From Bacteriovorax sp037444575 (GTDB lineage Bacteria; Bdellovibrionota; Bacteriovoracia; Bacteriovoracales; Bacteriovoracaceae), in NCBI GenBank assembly GCA_037444575.1, contig JBBIME010000010.1, forward strand, positions 124,001 to 188,000: 64,000 bases of DNA, written 5' to 3'. Below are positions 43,822 to 52,498 of this stretch, in pieces; position 1 is the stretch's first letter; each line of letters opens with the position of its first letter. The notes under the pieces are model-generated. The model saw nothing but the letters and a program-made list of their open reading frames with translations. It was not told where the DNA came from and ran no database searches. Made by a program: the position numbers and the translations under genes.

Positions 43822-44312
43822 TTAATTATGATCCTCTGTAAAAAAGTTTGTAGTGCGGGTACATCAGCATCAATATTTTTTCTATTGGTGGAGATGAGGA
43901 CGTAGTCATAAACGCAGTAGTTTTTTTGAATAGTGATAATTTTAAAAAATCGTTCAACTCCGTCTAGTCTTCCACTTGCTAAAATTTCAACAGCTTCTCT
44001 TTCTTGGTAAAAAACATTCTTTCTTTCAATGATGTTGAGGTCGTCAATGCCTGAAAGGATAGAAGAGGTAAGAGCATTGAGGTTACTCCCTTCGTATTTT
44101 CTACAAGCGCTATTAAAGAGAAAAAATGATTTGCTCTTGCTGTTTTCCAGAGCGAAATCCGATCCCTCAGAACTAATTTCTTTCCAAGGATGAGGAATAT
44201 CATTTATTAAATTGTTGGTGACATCAGTGCTTTTTTTGTAAACACCACTACTTGTGCTCGCACAAGAGTATAAGGATGTGAGAATAAATAAAGATAAAAG
44301 TAAGTGCTTCAT
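43818..44312 (-). CDS. Lipoprotein heading the mla operon
   Basis: 164 residues from the ATG at 44312; lipobox LYSC, lipidated Cys17. The longest reading starts at a TTG at 44342, but signal-sequence position and the GATGAG element favour 44312. No domain recognised: mature region carries a short SACRKYEGS stretch with one cysteine. Its last bases overlap mlaE, so it is operon-linked to lipid transport and may be a Mla partner; it is not the usual MlaA or MlaC by sequence. Confidence 0.6.
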   Translation of the reverse strand: MKHLLLSLFILTSLYSCASTSSGVYKKSTDVTNNLINDIPHPWKEISSEGSDFALENSKSKSFFLFNSACRKYEGSNLNALTSSILSGIDDLNIIERKNVFYQEREAVEILASGRLDGVERFFKIITIQKNYCVYDYVLISTNRKNIDADVPALQTFLQRIIIK

Positions 44313-44551
44313 AAACTCATCTAAATTAGTAGGTCTTTCCAATTAAAGGCTTATCTTTATTAGAATAGTGTTCTAAATTATTGTAAACAGTGTAACATTT
44401 CCGCCTGTCATAAAAATGACAAGAAAAGATTGCCGCTCGGAAAAAAATTCCTTTAAATTTATCAAAAAACAGGTAAGCTAGTAGTGAGTCAGATAGTACA
44501 TTCAGGACGAATGATACTTCATATTAACAGGGCTCTCATAAGGACAATTTG
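44313..44551. other. Divergent regulatory region before the flagellar group
   Basis: 239 bases between the mla lipoprotein and the TPR gene. TGTCAT/ATGACA (44406-44421) is a perfect inverted repeat with a 4-base spacer. No sigma54 (GG-N10-GC) or sigma28 promoter of good quality was found by eye. AAGGA at 44540-44544 is the ribosome site of the TPR gene. Confidence 0.4.
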
Positions 44552-47410
44552 ATGCGAACAGGATGTTTCGTGAAAATGTGCCCAGTAAAAAAATTCTTCA
44601 ATTTTTTGACGATTTTTTTCGCTTCACTATTTTTATTGGTAAATATTTCCTTTGCGGAGACTCTTGTTAATCAAGAGAAGGCATCAACTTATTTGCGTTG
44701 GAACTTCTTCACCGGTCGCGATCAACTTCAATTCAATAAAAAAGGTAATAAGGTTGTTATCAGAACACTCAGTGGAGATCTGTATAATAATTTAAAGGCC
44801 GAATTGCTCTCTCTAAAAATCGATCCATCTTATATAAAAGGTGTGAGTTACAAAGAATCTGATTCTGATTCAGCTTCTTCCAATGCAATGGCCATTGAAA
44901 TCGAATTAAAAAGTGACAGTGTTGAAATGTTTAGCTTCTATCGCGAAAGAGATAAGAAGTACGTTGTCGATTTTTGGATGGACGGAGACACTGTAACGCT
45001 TAATAAAGCAGCCGTTAAAAAGCCAATAGATGAAGAGCAACCTGTGGAAGCAGCTCCTGTTGTAGAGGTCCCTGAAAAAGTAGTTGCTCCAGTTGCAGAA
45101 AAAGTTTCAAAGGCAAAAAAGAAGAAAGTTAAAATCGAGCAGAAAAATTCAAAAGAAGAAGCTAATGAATTATTAGTAGAGAAAGTGAAAGAAGATAAAG
45201 TTCTTTCAAGTTTTATCGTTGATCCAAATAAGCCGAAAGTATTATCTGAAAAAGATTTAGCTCAAGAAGAAGCAGATTCTAAAAAACCATATAGAGACTT
45301 CCGCTATGGGGCCACTTTTATTTGGGATTATGATCCAATTGCTCCTGCCTATAAAGAAGTAGTAAGCCTTAAAACAAAAATTCCAGAAATCTTTTTCCCA
45401 ATCGCTAATCGCAATTTCAAAAAAAGTGAAAAGGAAGCTCACCTTCAGTTGACCATCAATCTTTATAGAAAGAGGAAATGGGGGCTGATGTATAAGTCGA
45501 TAAAGCTTTTCCAAGAAAAATACGGAATGATGGCAGAATGGGAGCTTGTTGAGTTCATTAAAGCTAATGCTATTTTAAGAGAAAATATCGATTCACCAAA
45601 TCCAGAACTTTTTAAAAATGCGTTAAGTATGCTTACGACTCTTTCTGAAAAGAGTGATAACTACGAACTAAAAAAAGCCATCTATAAATATCTCCTATCT
45701 TACTATATGGAGAAAGGCGAGCATCTAAGAACTCTACAACTAGCAAAGAACTACTATGCAGGAACAAGAGATAGTTTTGATTTTGAAGAGTCAGCAATTC
45801 CAGCAGAGGCAATGCTAAACTCTCTTGCAAAACTTGGTCAGGTTGAAAAAATCCAGGAACTCGCTCAAGAAAAAACTATGAAGAAGGTCCTTCCTGCTCA
45901 ATTGATGCTAGCGTATCAATCATTTGCGCTTCTTCGTTCAGGAAATGTTCCAGGTGTTATTAGTCTCTATGAAAAAAATAAAGCATCACTGGCAAAACCA
46001 ATTGATCCAGTGATCATGTATAACACTGCAGAAGCTTACTTTAGAGTTGGTCGTTATGCAGATGCAATGAATCTTTATCAGGATTTTTCAAAAAATTATT
46101 CGCATGAATTTGTAGCGAGCAATGCAAATCTTAGAATTGCTCTTTGTTCTGATCTTCTTGATCGCAATTATGCAGAGACAATGGATCTTTATAAAAAAGC
46201 AATTGATCAATCCGTTGATAGCAATATTAGTTACGAAGCCCGTATCCGTTACGTGGGCTTTAGAAGTGTACGAAAGTTTGTTCTTGATGATCGCGATCGC
46301 GAAATTAGAATTTTCCTTGAAACAGATAAAAATTCGAAAGTTACTCCAGATAAAAACCTAACTAAACTTCTTCAGCAAGTTCGTTTACGTTCACTTATTG
46401 TAGATGAAAAATACAAGGAAGCTTTAGCTTACCTGTCACTGCTTCCAATGGTAAGTATGCCAAAAATCGATGCTCGCATTTTTGATGGCGATGGTGCTGA
46501 AATTATTTATGGAATTATTTCTGATCTTTATAAAAAATCAGAATACTCACAAGTTATTAAGGCATGGCAGACTTACAAAGATAAATACGTTGATAAAGTG
46601 GCGCAAGATCCATTTATGAATTTTGTAGTGGGAAGTAGCTATGTGAAGCTAGGCCTCTATAAAGGATTTGATGATGTTTACTCTAGCTTTGAGAAGTTAA
46701 AAGATACTCCAAATAGAACGTTCCCTATCTGGATTAAGCGCGATAACTCACAGAAAGCGAGCGATCTTCTTTCTGAGCTTGTCTTGATTAAGGATATGAA
46801 GCTTCAGAACTGGGACCTTGTTCAAAAAAATATTGCTAGCTTCGAAAAGAGAATGCCTAACTATAATAAAACCAATTACTACAAGGGTTTTGCGGCATTC
46901 AATCAGAAGAATTACTCTGAGGCTGTCACACAATTTGAGAATTTTTTCTCTAAACAAGATCAAAGAATAATATATGATCCTTCAGACGTCGCGGATATGA
47001 TCCGGGCCTATACTGACTCTATTTACGAACAAGGACAGTCGGATAAATTCTTGAAAGTAAGTGAAGCGATCTTAAATGACACCAATAGCTTTGGCACGGA
47101 CAATGCTTATATTCAGAATGTCCGGGAAAGAATTGCCTATCTCGGTATCGAAATAGCCGCTGGCAAGAAGAAAGAAAACTACATGTTATTTGAAAAAAAG
47201 ATTACTGATTTTAAGAAAGCTAACCCTAAATCGATTTACACAGGACGAGTGAATTATCTTTTAGGCCAAGCGATGATCAATAATCAGAAAGTTAAAGAGG
47301 GAAGAGAAGTTTTCACAAGTTTGATGAACGACAAAAATACGTCGGATTACATCAAGGAACTTGCTAAGAGCGAACTCAGTTTACTGAATTTGAAAGAAAA
47401 AACATTATAA
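44552..47410 (+). CDS. Long TPR-type envelope protein preceding flagellar genes
   Basis: 952 residues. A signal-anchor or signal peptide (about 10-35, FFNFLTIFFASLFLLVNISFAE) starts it; residues about 35-130 form a small beta domain; about 130-200 is a Pro/Val/Lys linker; from about 290 to the end are helical repeats of TPR type (AEAYFRVGRYADAMNLYQDF and NYYKGFAAFNQKNYSEAVTQF are clear). The ATG at 44552 has AAGGA seven bases upstream and follows a TTG at 44549. It runs straight into the flagellar operon, so a role in flagellar envelope assembly is possible; no enzyme domain. Confidence 0.6.
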   Translation: MRTGCFVKMCPVKKFFNFLTIFFASLFLLVNISFAETLVNQEKASTYLRWNFFTGRDQLQFNKKGNKVVIRTLSGDLYNNLKAELLSLKIDPSYIKGVSYKESDSDSASSNAMAIEIELKSDSVEMFSFYRERDKKYVVDFWMDGDTVTLNKAAVKKPIDEEQPVEAAPVVEVPEKVVAPVAEKVSKAKKKKVKIEQKNSKEEANELLVEKVKEDKVLSSFIVDPNKPKVLSEKDLAQEEADSKKPYRDFRYGATFIWDYDPIAPAYKEVVSLKTKIPEIFFPIANRNFKKSEKEAHLQLTINLYRKRKWGLMYKSIKLFQEKYGMMAEWELVEFIKANAILRENIDSPNPELFKNALSMLTTLSEKSDNYELKKAIYKYLLSYYMEKGEHLRTLQLAKNYYAGTRDSFDFEESAIPAEAMLNSLAKLGQVEKIQELAQEKTMKKVLPAQLMLAYQSFALLRSGNVPGVISLYEKNKASLAKPIDPVIMYNTAEAYFRVGRYADAMNLYQDFSKNYSHEFVASNANLRIALCSDLLDRNYAETMDLYKKAIDQSVDSNISYEARIRYVGFRSVRKFVLDDRDREIRIFLETDKNSKVTPDKNLTKLLQQVRLRSLIVDEKYKEALAYLSLLPMVSMPKIDARIFDGDGAEIIYGIISDLYKKSEYSQVIKAWQTYKDKYVDKVAQDPFMNFVVGSSYVKLGLYKGFDDVYSSFEKLKDTPNRTFPIWIKRDNSQKASDLLSELVLIKDMKLQNWDLVQKNIASFEKRMPNYNKTNYYKGFAAFNQKNYSEAVTQFENFFSKQDQRIIYDPSDVADMIRAYTDSIYEQGQSDKFLKVSEAILNDTNSFGTDNAYIQNVRERIAYLGIEIAAGKKKENYMLFEKKITDFKKANPKSIYTGRVNYLLGQAMINNQKVKEGREVFTSLMNDKNTSDYIKELAKSELSLLNLKEKTL

Positions 47411-47439
47411 ATAAGCTTCACAGGATGGAGGCAATTCGT

Positions 47440-48390
47440 ATGACAGGAGGTCAGATGGAAACGATTAGAGTAGAACTTTTTGGAACTGATGCAAGAGTAG
47501 AGAAAGCTCTAGGACAAGCGAGAAACTTATCTGTAAGTAAAGCAGCAGTTCTTATCGTAGGCGAAAACGGTGTAGGCAAAAGAACTCTAGGTCGTTATAT
47601 CCATGAAAATTCAGGACGTGCTCACCAAGCTTTTGAACTTGTTGACTGTTCTCTTTCTGCTCAAGAAGTAGAAAACAGAATCCTAGGTCATAGAGACAAT
47701 GCAACTGGAAGATTCAACAAAGGGATCCTTGAAGCAGCAAATAAAGGAACTGTAGTATTTGCTAATATCGATTGTCTTGATGAAGAATTCCAAAAAAGAC
47801 TTCATAAAATTATCAACGAACTTGAAGACTACGACATCGACGTTCGTCTAATCGCAACGACTACAAAAAATCTTTCTAAGCTTGTTGGTGCAGGTAGATT
47901 CTACCGCGGCCTTTATTCAATCTTCGCGAACAACGCGGTTACAATTCCAGCTCTAAGAGAAAGACAAGAAGACCTCCAAAGACTAGCTCGACATTTTATG
48001 GCAGAAGCGACAGGTGCTGAGGAAACAAATACTGCAATTGATGAAATTGCAATGGATAGAATCACATCTCACTACTGGGCAAACAATATTCATGAGCTAA
48101 AGCAAGTGATCGCTAGCTCTATAAACAATAACGCTTCTCTGTTAGATGAGAGCTCTTATGAAGTAAGTGATAAAAAATCAGTTAGCTTCATGAGTGAAGA
48201 TGACTCTGACGGTGTAAGACTAATGTCTTTAAAAGATGCAGAGAAACTTCTTATTAAGAAAGCTCTTATGCACACTAGTGAAAACAGAACTCAAGCAGCT
48301 AAGATTCTTGGTGTTTCAATTAGAACTCTAAGAAATAAAATTAACGAATACAGAACAGAAGGTTCTTCGTATTTCGTTAACCTAAGATAG
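47440..48390 (+). CDS. Degenerate sigma54-activator homologue of flagellar operon
   Basis: 316 residues. AAA+ core similar to NtrC-type activators: Walker A GENGVGKR (about 41-48) is kept. The GAFTGA loop that touches sigma54 is missing (HRDNATGRFNKG there), Walker B reads VVFANID where FLDEI is expected, and the FREDLYYRL arginine-finger stretch is FYRGLYSIF. The Fis HTH at the end (NRTQAAKILGVSIRTLRNKI) is intact. So it should bind DNA but probably cannot remodel sigma54. No receiver domain. In-frame ATGs at 47425, 47440, 47455; GGAGG lies eight bases before 47440. Thirty bases before flgB. Confidence 0.75.
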   Translation: MTGGQMETIRVELFGTDARVEKALGQARNLSVSKAAVLIVGENGVGKRTLGRYIHENSGRAHQAFELVDCSLSAQEVENRILGHRDNATGRFNKGILEAANKGTVVFANIDCLDEEFQKRLHKIINELEDYDIDVRLIATTTKNLSKLVGAGRFYRGLYSIFANNAVTIPALRERQEDLQRLARHFMAEATGAEETNTAIDEIAMDRITSHYWANNIHELKQVIASSINNNASLLDESSYEVSDKKSVSFMSEDDSDGVRLMSLKDAEKLLIKKALMHTSENRTQAAKILGVSIRTLRNKINEYRTEGSSYFVNLR

Positions 48391-48419
48391 GCTCGAGTTA
48401 GAATAAGAGAGGAGAGGTT

Positions 48420-48827
48420 ATGAATATTGATGATAAAACAACCAGAGCATTAGCAGCTTCATTGAAGTATCGCCAAATGCGCCAGGAATTGATTGCATCT
48501 AATATCGCTAATGCTGAAACTCCTGGCTACAAAGCAAAGAAACTTGATTTCGAAGATGCTTTGGCTCGCGCTCTTGATACTGATGAACAACAAACTTTAA
48601 AAACTACCGACTCCAAACATTTTAATGTTGGGGGCGGTGGTTTTAATAATTTACAACCTGAGATTTATGAAGAATCAAATGGAATTGTAAGTCCTGATGG
48701 CAACACTGTTGATCGCGATCAGGAAATGGCCGACATGGCTGAAAATAAAATTATGTATGATGCTTCAATTCAGCTTTTGAATAAAAAACTAGGATTGATG
48801 AAATACACTGTTGGATCTGATCGTTAA
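48420..48827 (+). CDS. flgB: Flagellar proximal rod protein FlgB
   Basis: 135 residues. N-terminal rod signature with IASNIANAETPGYKAKKLDFE (in two parts; about 27-47), and C-terminal helix for coiled-coil packing. Polymerises in the proximal rod. First structural gene of the flagellar operon, following the regulator and preceding flgC by 21 bases. GGAGAGG ribosome site. Confidence 0.95.
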   Translation: MNIDDKTTRALAASLKYRQMRQELIASNIANAETPGYKAKKLDFEDALARALDTDEQQTLKTTDSKHFNVGGGGFNNLQPEIYEESNGIVSPDGNTVDRDQEMADMAENKIMYDASIQLLNKKLGLMKYTVGSDR

Positions 48828-48848
48828 TAAAAGCGTAGGAGAGAGTAA

Positions 48849-49289
48849 ATGGATTTACTAACAAGTTTAAAAATTAGTTCTTCTGGACTCACGGCCAATA
48901 AAAAAAGAATGGCCGCTATTACTTCTAATATCGCCAACGCTCAAACGACTAGAACAGCAGAAGGTGGACCTTATCAACCAAAAGAAGTTGTATTTGGTAG
49001 TGAGCCAGCTAAAGAATCTTTTTCAGAAATCCTAAGTGGAGAGATGGGAGAGAATGCTCAAACTGTTATTGCTAAGGAAGTGAGTAACAGTAAGAAGCCA
49101 CCAGTTTTAAAATATGAACCAAACCATCCAGATGCAAACGCAGAAGGATATGTAGCTTATCCAAACATCAACACGATGGAAGAGATGGCCAATATGATTG
49201 AAGCTTCACGTGCCTATGAAGCCAATATCAATGCAATGAATACGGCAAAAAGCATGGCACTGAAAGATTTAGAAATTGGCAAAAACTAA
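48849..49289 (+). CDS. flgC: Flagellar proximal rod protein FlgC
   Basis: 146 residues. Rod-family N-terminus (SGLTANKKRMAAITSNIANAQT, in two parts) and C-terminal EEMANMIEASRAYEANINA. Rod component next to FlgB. Within the operon, between flgB and fliE, with short gaps. Full length. Confidence 0.95.
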   Translation: MDLLTSLKISSSGLTANKKRMAAITSNIANAQTTRTAEGGPYQPKEVVFGSEPAKESFSEILSGEMGENAQTVIAKEVSNSKKPPVLKYEPNHPDANAEGYVAYPNINTMEEMANMIEASRAYEANINAMNTAKSMALKDLEIGKN

Positions 49290-49308
49290 TTTTAATAGAG
49301 GATAATGT

Positions 49309-49674
49309 ATGGCAATTGAAAATGTAGGTAACATGAACAAGCTTCTCTCCAGCTACAACACTCAAGACTGGATGAAGAGTGCTTCAATTGATCAGGCGAC
49401 ATTGCCACAGTTCAATGAACTTGCGGCGAATCCATCTATCGGAGCTAAGCCACCTCAAAGCTTTAGCGAAATGTTGGCGAGCTCTCTTACAGAAGTAAAT
49501 AGCATGCAAGTTGAGGCCAATAAAGCGATTGAAAAACTCGCTTCTGGTCAGACTAAAAATATTCACGAAACGATGCTTGCTGTTGAAAACGCAGAAATTG
49601 CTTTCAAGACAATGAACCAAGTTAGAATGAAAGTGATCGAAGCTTATAAAGAAATTATGAGAATGCAGATGTAG
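49309..49674 (+). CDS. fliE: Flagellar MS-ring/rod junction protein FliE
   Basis: 121 residues. The C-terminal FliE domain (about 50-121) carries GQTKNIHETMLAVENAEIAFKTMNQVRMKVIEAYKEIMRMQM across two parts; the family end RMQM/RMQV is exact. The N-terminal 45 residues extend the usual shorter protein. Joins the MS-ring to the rod. Forty-four bases before the fliF ATG. Confidence 0.93.
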   Translation: MAIENVGNMNKLLSSYNTQDWMKSASIDQATLPQFNELAANPSIGAKPPQSFSEMLASSLTEVNSMQVEANKAIEKLASGQTKNIHETMLAVENAEIAFKTMNQVRMKVIEAYKEIMRMQM

Positions 49675-49712
49675 GTGATGTTTGATTTCATAGGATGTGA
49701 AATTAAGTAATC

Positions 49713-49718
49713 AGGAGG
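49713..49718 (+). promoter_or_regulatory. Ribosome site that decides the fliF start
   Basis: AGGAGG lies directly against the ATG at 49719 but six bases ahead of an in-frame TTG at 49725. The TTG is therefore the likelier initiation codon and the ATG would be blocked by the Shine-Dalgarno pairing. Confidence 0.55.
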
Positions 49719-49724
49719 ATGGCC

Positions 49725-51413
49725 TTGCAAGATATATTAGAGAAAATTTACAGAAACTTTAAAGAGTTCTTTAATGGACTTGATGCGACCAAAAAAATTG
49801 GTTTTATTATTGTTTCTTGTATGATCGTTGCGGCCATGACCGGAATTGTTGTTTGGGCATCAAAGACTCGATACGATGTTCTTTATACAGATCTTAATAA
49901 AGAAGATGCTAGAAAAATTGCCATTCTTTTAGAAGAAAAGAAAATTCCATATCAAACGTCAAATGATGGAAAAACAATTTCAATTCCAGAAGATTTAGTT
50001 GGAGTATGGCGCCTTGAAATTGCAAAACTTGGAACAAGCTTTTCAGGAACTGTAGGGTATGAAGTTTTTGACAAGCAATCATTTGGGACAACGAGCTTTG
50101 TTCAAAAGGTAAATAAGCAAAGAGCTCTTGAAGGAGAGCTTGTTAAGACAATTATGTATATTCAAGGTGTGAAGCGTGCACGCGTTCACATTTCTATTCC
50201 TGAATCATCTCCATTTGTCGCTGAAAAGAAAGCACCATCGGCTTCAGTTGTTCTTGAACTTAATAATGGAGTTTCATTAACACCGGCAGAAATTAAAGGT
50301 ATTGGTTCTCTAGTTGCTTCTTCAGTTGAAGAAATGAGAGCTGAAAACGTTGTTATTTTGGATGATAGAGGTAAGAAGCTTTCTGAAAACGTAGGTGATG
50401 CGATGACAGCAACAACTGCTAATCGCTTGGCCCTTGAAGCTCAATTAAACCAAAAATACGAAAAACAAATTGAAGAAATTTTAACTAAAGTTGTTGGTGA
50501 TGGAAAAGTTGTTGCAAAAGTTACAGTGGATTTAGATTTCACTGAATCTGTGGCGACGGCAACAACATATGATAATGAAAACGCGGCGGTTGTTTCGGAA
50601 GTAAAAAACATTCAAAACGTAAATGGTTCTCGTCCTTCTCCTCAAGGAATCGCTGGTGCTCAATCTAATCTTCCTGGAGAAGTTCCTCAACCAGGAGTTG
50701 CGGAAACAAAAAATAATGTAACTAAAGAACTTACAACTAGAAATTTAAATGTTCCAACAACTGTAACTCAATCAAGAAAACCATCTGCTAGTGTAAAAGC
50801 AATTTCTGCTGCGGTAATGATTGATGGGAAGAGAATTGCAGTTATTGGTGAAGATGGTCAGCCTCAGCTTGATAAGAATGGAAATCCTATCATGAAGTAT
50901 GAGAAATGGAGCGAAGCTGATCTTGCTAACTTTTCTCAAATCGTAGCGAGCACTCTTGGAACAAGTGATAAACGTGGAGATAAGCTCGTTATTAAGAATA
51001 TGGAATTTGCACACGAAGATATGTCTGTGGCAGATGCGATGTTAAAAGAACAAGCTAACCGCGAACTTATTAGAAACATCGTGAAGTACCTGGCCGTGGG
51101 ATTAACGATTTCATTATTCTTCTTCCTTGTTATCCGTCCATTTATCCAATGGGTTACAGACAATACAATCGAGACTGTGGAAGACTTCTTACCACGTACT
51201 CTTGAAGAATTAGAAAAAGTTCAGGCCAACCAACGTCTTCCAGGACTTGAAGATGCTCTTCCTCAAATTGAAGAGAAGTTGAATCCTGAAAAGATTGAAG
51301 GAAATATGCTCCGTGAAAAAATCATTGCTCTGGTTGAAAACAATCCAGGTAAAGCAGCACAGATTATTCACGAGATGATTCACTCGAATGAATCGGATAA
51401 ACAAATTGCTTAA
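49725..51413 (+). CDS. fliF: Flagellar MS-ring protein FliF
   Basis: 562 residues from the TTG. Two membrane segments (about 23-45 and 445-465), the YscJ-like secretin-fold part and the second ring-building region in between (SIPEDLVGVWRLEIAKLG; VASSVEEMRAENVVILDD). The C-terminal cytoplasmic tail binding FliG ends in KAAQIIHEMI. Forms the inner-membrane base of the flagellum. The start choice is set out at 49713-49718. Slightly longer than E. coli FliF in the loop only. Confidence 0.95.
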   Translation: MQDILEKIYRNFKEFFNGLDATKKIGFIIVSCMIVAAMTGIVVWASKTRYDVLYTDLNKEDARKIAILLEEKKIPYQTSNDGKTISIPEDLVGVWRLEIAKLGTSFSGTVGYEVFDKQSFGTTSFVQKVNKQRALEGELVKTIMYIQGVKRARVHISIPESSPFVAEKKAPSASVVLELNNGVSLTPAEIKGIGSLVASSVEEMRAENVVILDDRGKKLSENVGDAMTATTANRLALEAQLNQKYEKQIEEILTKVVGDGKVVAKVTVDLDFTESVATATTYDNENAAVVSEVKNIQNVNGSRPSPQGIAGAQSNLPGEVPQPGVAETKNNVTKELTTRNLNVPTTVTQSRKPSASVKAISAAVMIDGKRIAVIGEDGQPQLDKNGNPIMKYEKWSEADLANFSQIVASTLGTSDKRGDKLVIKNMEFAHEDMSVADAMLKEQANRELIRNIVKYLAVGLTISLFFFLVIRPFIQWVTDNTIETVEDFLPRTLEELEKVQANQRLPGLEDALPQIEEKLNPEKIEGNMLREKIIALVENNPGKAAQIIHEMIHSNESDKQIA

Positions 51414-51437
51414 TACACCCTTTAGAGGAATGAGAAT

Positions 51438-52478
51438 ATGGCAGCGATTGACGACAACCAACTAGACCCCGACACAGAGTATGGACTACTGAATGGTCAG
51501 GATAGAGCAGGTCTTCTTTTAAGTTCTCTTGGTATGAACATCACTCAGCTTATCTTTCAAAACATGAAAGATAATGATGTTAAGAGAATGATCAATGCCA
51601 TGTCGAACGTTAAACGCGCGCCAATCTGGATGGTAAAAAGGGTTTTAGAAGATTTCTATAAGCAACTAAACGAAGAAAATGATCTACTCTTTGCTGAAAA
51701 CCGTGGTCGCGACTTTATCATTAATACTCTCGGTGAAGATAGAGCAAAACAACTTCTTGGACAAATTGTTGAAGTTGGTCAAACGAATACACTTGAATCG
51801 CTTGAACTCGTTGATACAAGAACTCTTTCGAACTTTCTCATCAACGAACACCCTCAAACGATTGCTCTTATTGTTGCTCACCTTGCACCAGAGAGAAAAG
51901 TGGATGTTCTTAGAAGATTACCTGAAGGTCTTCAGGCCGAGGTTGTTCTTCGTGTGGCAAACCTTGACTACGTTTCACCAGAGCTTATCTCTCAACTTGA
52001 TGATGTTCTTAAAACTGAGCTCAGTACTCTTGGTTCTATTGATACTAACCAGCTTGGTGGTGTTGAGCCGATTGCTGATATGCTTAACCTTATGGATAAA
52101 AACACAGAGAAAAATATCATGTCTCGTGTTGAAGAAAAAGATCCAGAGCTTGCTGAAGAAATTAGAAAACTTATGTTCACATTTGAAGATCTTCTATACG
52201 TTGATGATAAAGGTATCCAGAATCTTCTTCGCGAAGTGGACAATGGAAAGCTTGCTATTGCAATGAAGACTGCGCCTGAAGAAATTAAGCAGAAGATTTT
52301 CAGAAATATGTCAAACAGAGCAGCTACGCTTCTTAAAGAAGATCTTGAAGCACTTGGACCTACTAAACTTTCAGATGTTGAAAAAGCACAAGCTGAAATG
52401 GTTCAAAAAACTAAAGAACTTGAAGCTCAAGGTAAAGCGTTTATCGCTCGCGGTTCTGACGGTGATTCACTGGTATAA
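51438..52478 (+). CDS. fliG: Flagellar switch protein FliG
   Basis: 346 residues, with N (FliF-binding), middle (EHPQTIALIVAHLAPERKVD motif, about 138-157) and C (torque) domains. The C-terminal charged helix is KLMFTFEDLLYVDDKGIQNLLREV, which contains the torque residues. Rotor component interacting with MotA; no motAB in the window. Full length, with a short extra acidic N-terminus. Confidence 0.96.
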   Translation: MAAIDDNQLDPDTEYGLLNGQDRAGLLLSSLGMNITQLIFQNMKDNDVKRMINAMSNVKRAPIWMVKRVLEDFYKQLNEENDLLFAENRGRDFIINTLGEDRAKQLLGQIVEVGQTNTLESLELVDTRTLSNFLINEHPQTIALIVAHLAPERKVDVLRRLPEGLQAEVVLRVANLDYVSPELISQLDDVLKTELSTLGSIDTNQLGGVEPIADMLNLMDKNTEKNIMSRVEEKDPELAEEIRKLMFTFEDLLYVDDKGIQNLLREVDNGKLAIAMKTAPEEIKQKIFRNMSNRAATLLKEDLEALGPTKLSDVEKAQAEMVQKTKELEAQGKAFIARGSDGDSLV

Positions 52479-52498
52479 GAGGAATAAGGAATTAATTT

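Noticed and set aside
44399..44425. Pho-box-like half CTGTCATAAAA before the TPR gene
   Set aside because: The second half is the inverted ATGACA, not the required direct repeat, and no first repeat sits 11 bases away.
44411..44440. Possible sigma28 flagellar promoter (TAAA and GCCG)
   Set aside because: Spacing is 17 bases instead of about 15 and the GCCGATAA box continues as GCCGCTCG.
51679..52266. 195-codon alternative-frame ORF in fliG
   Set aside because: Lies wholly within fliG, Leu/Ile-rich frame shadow without a start signal.
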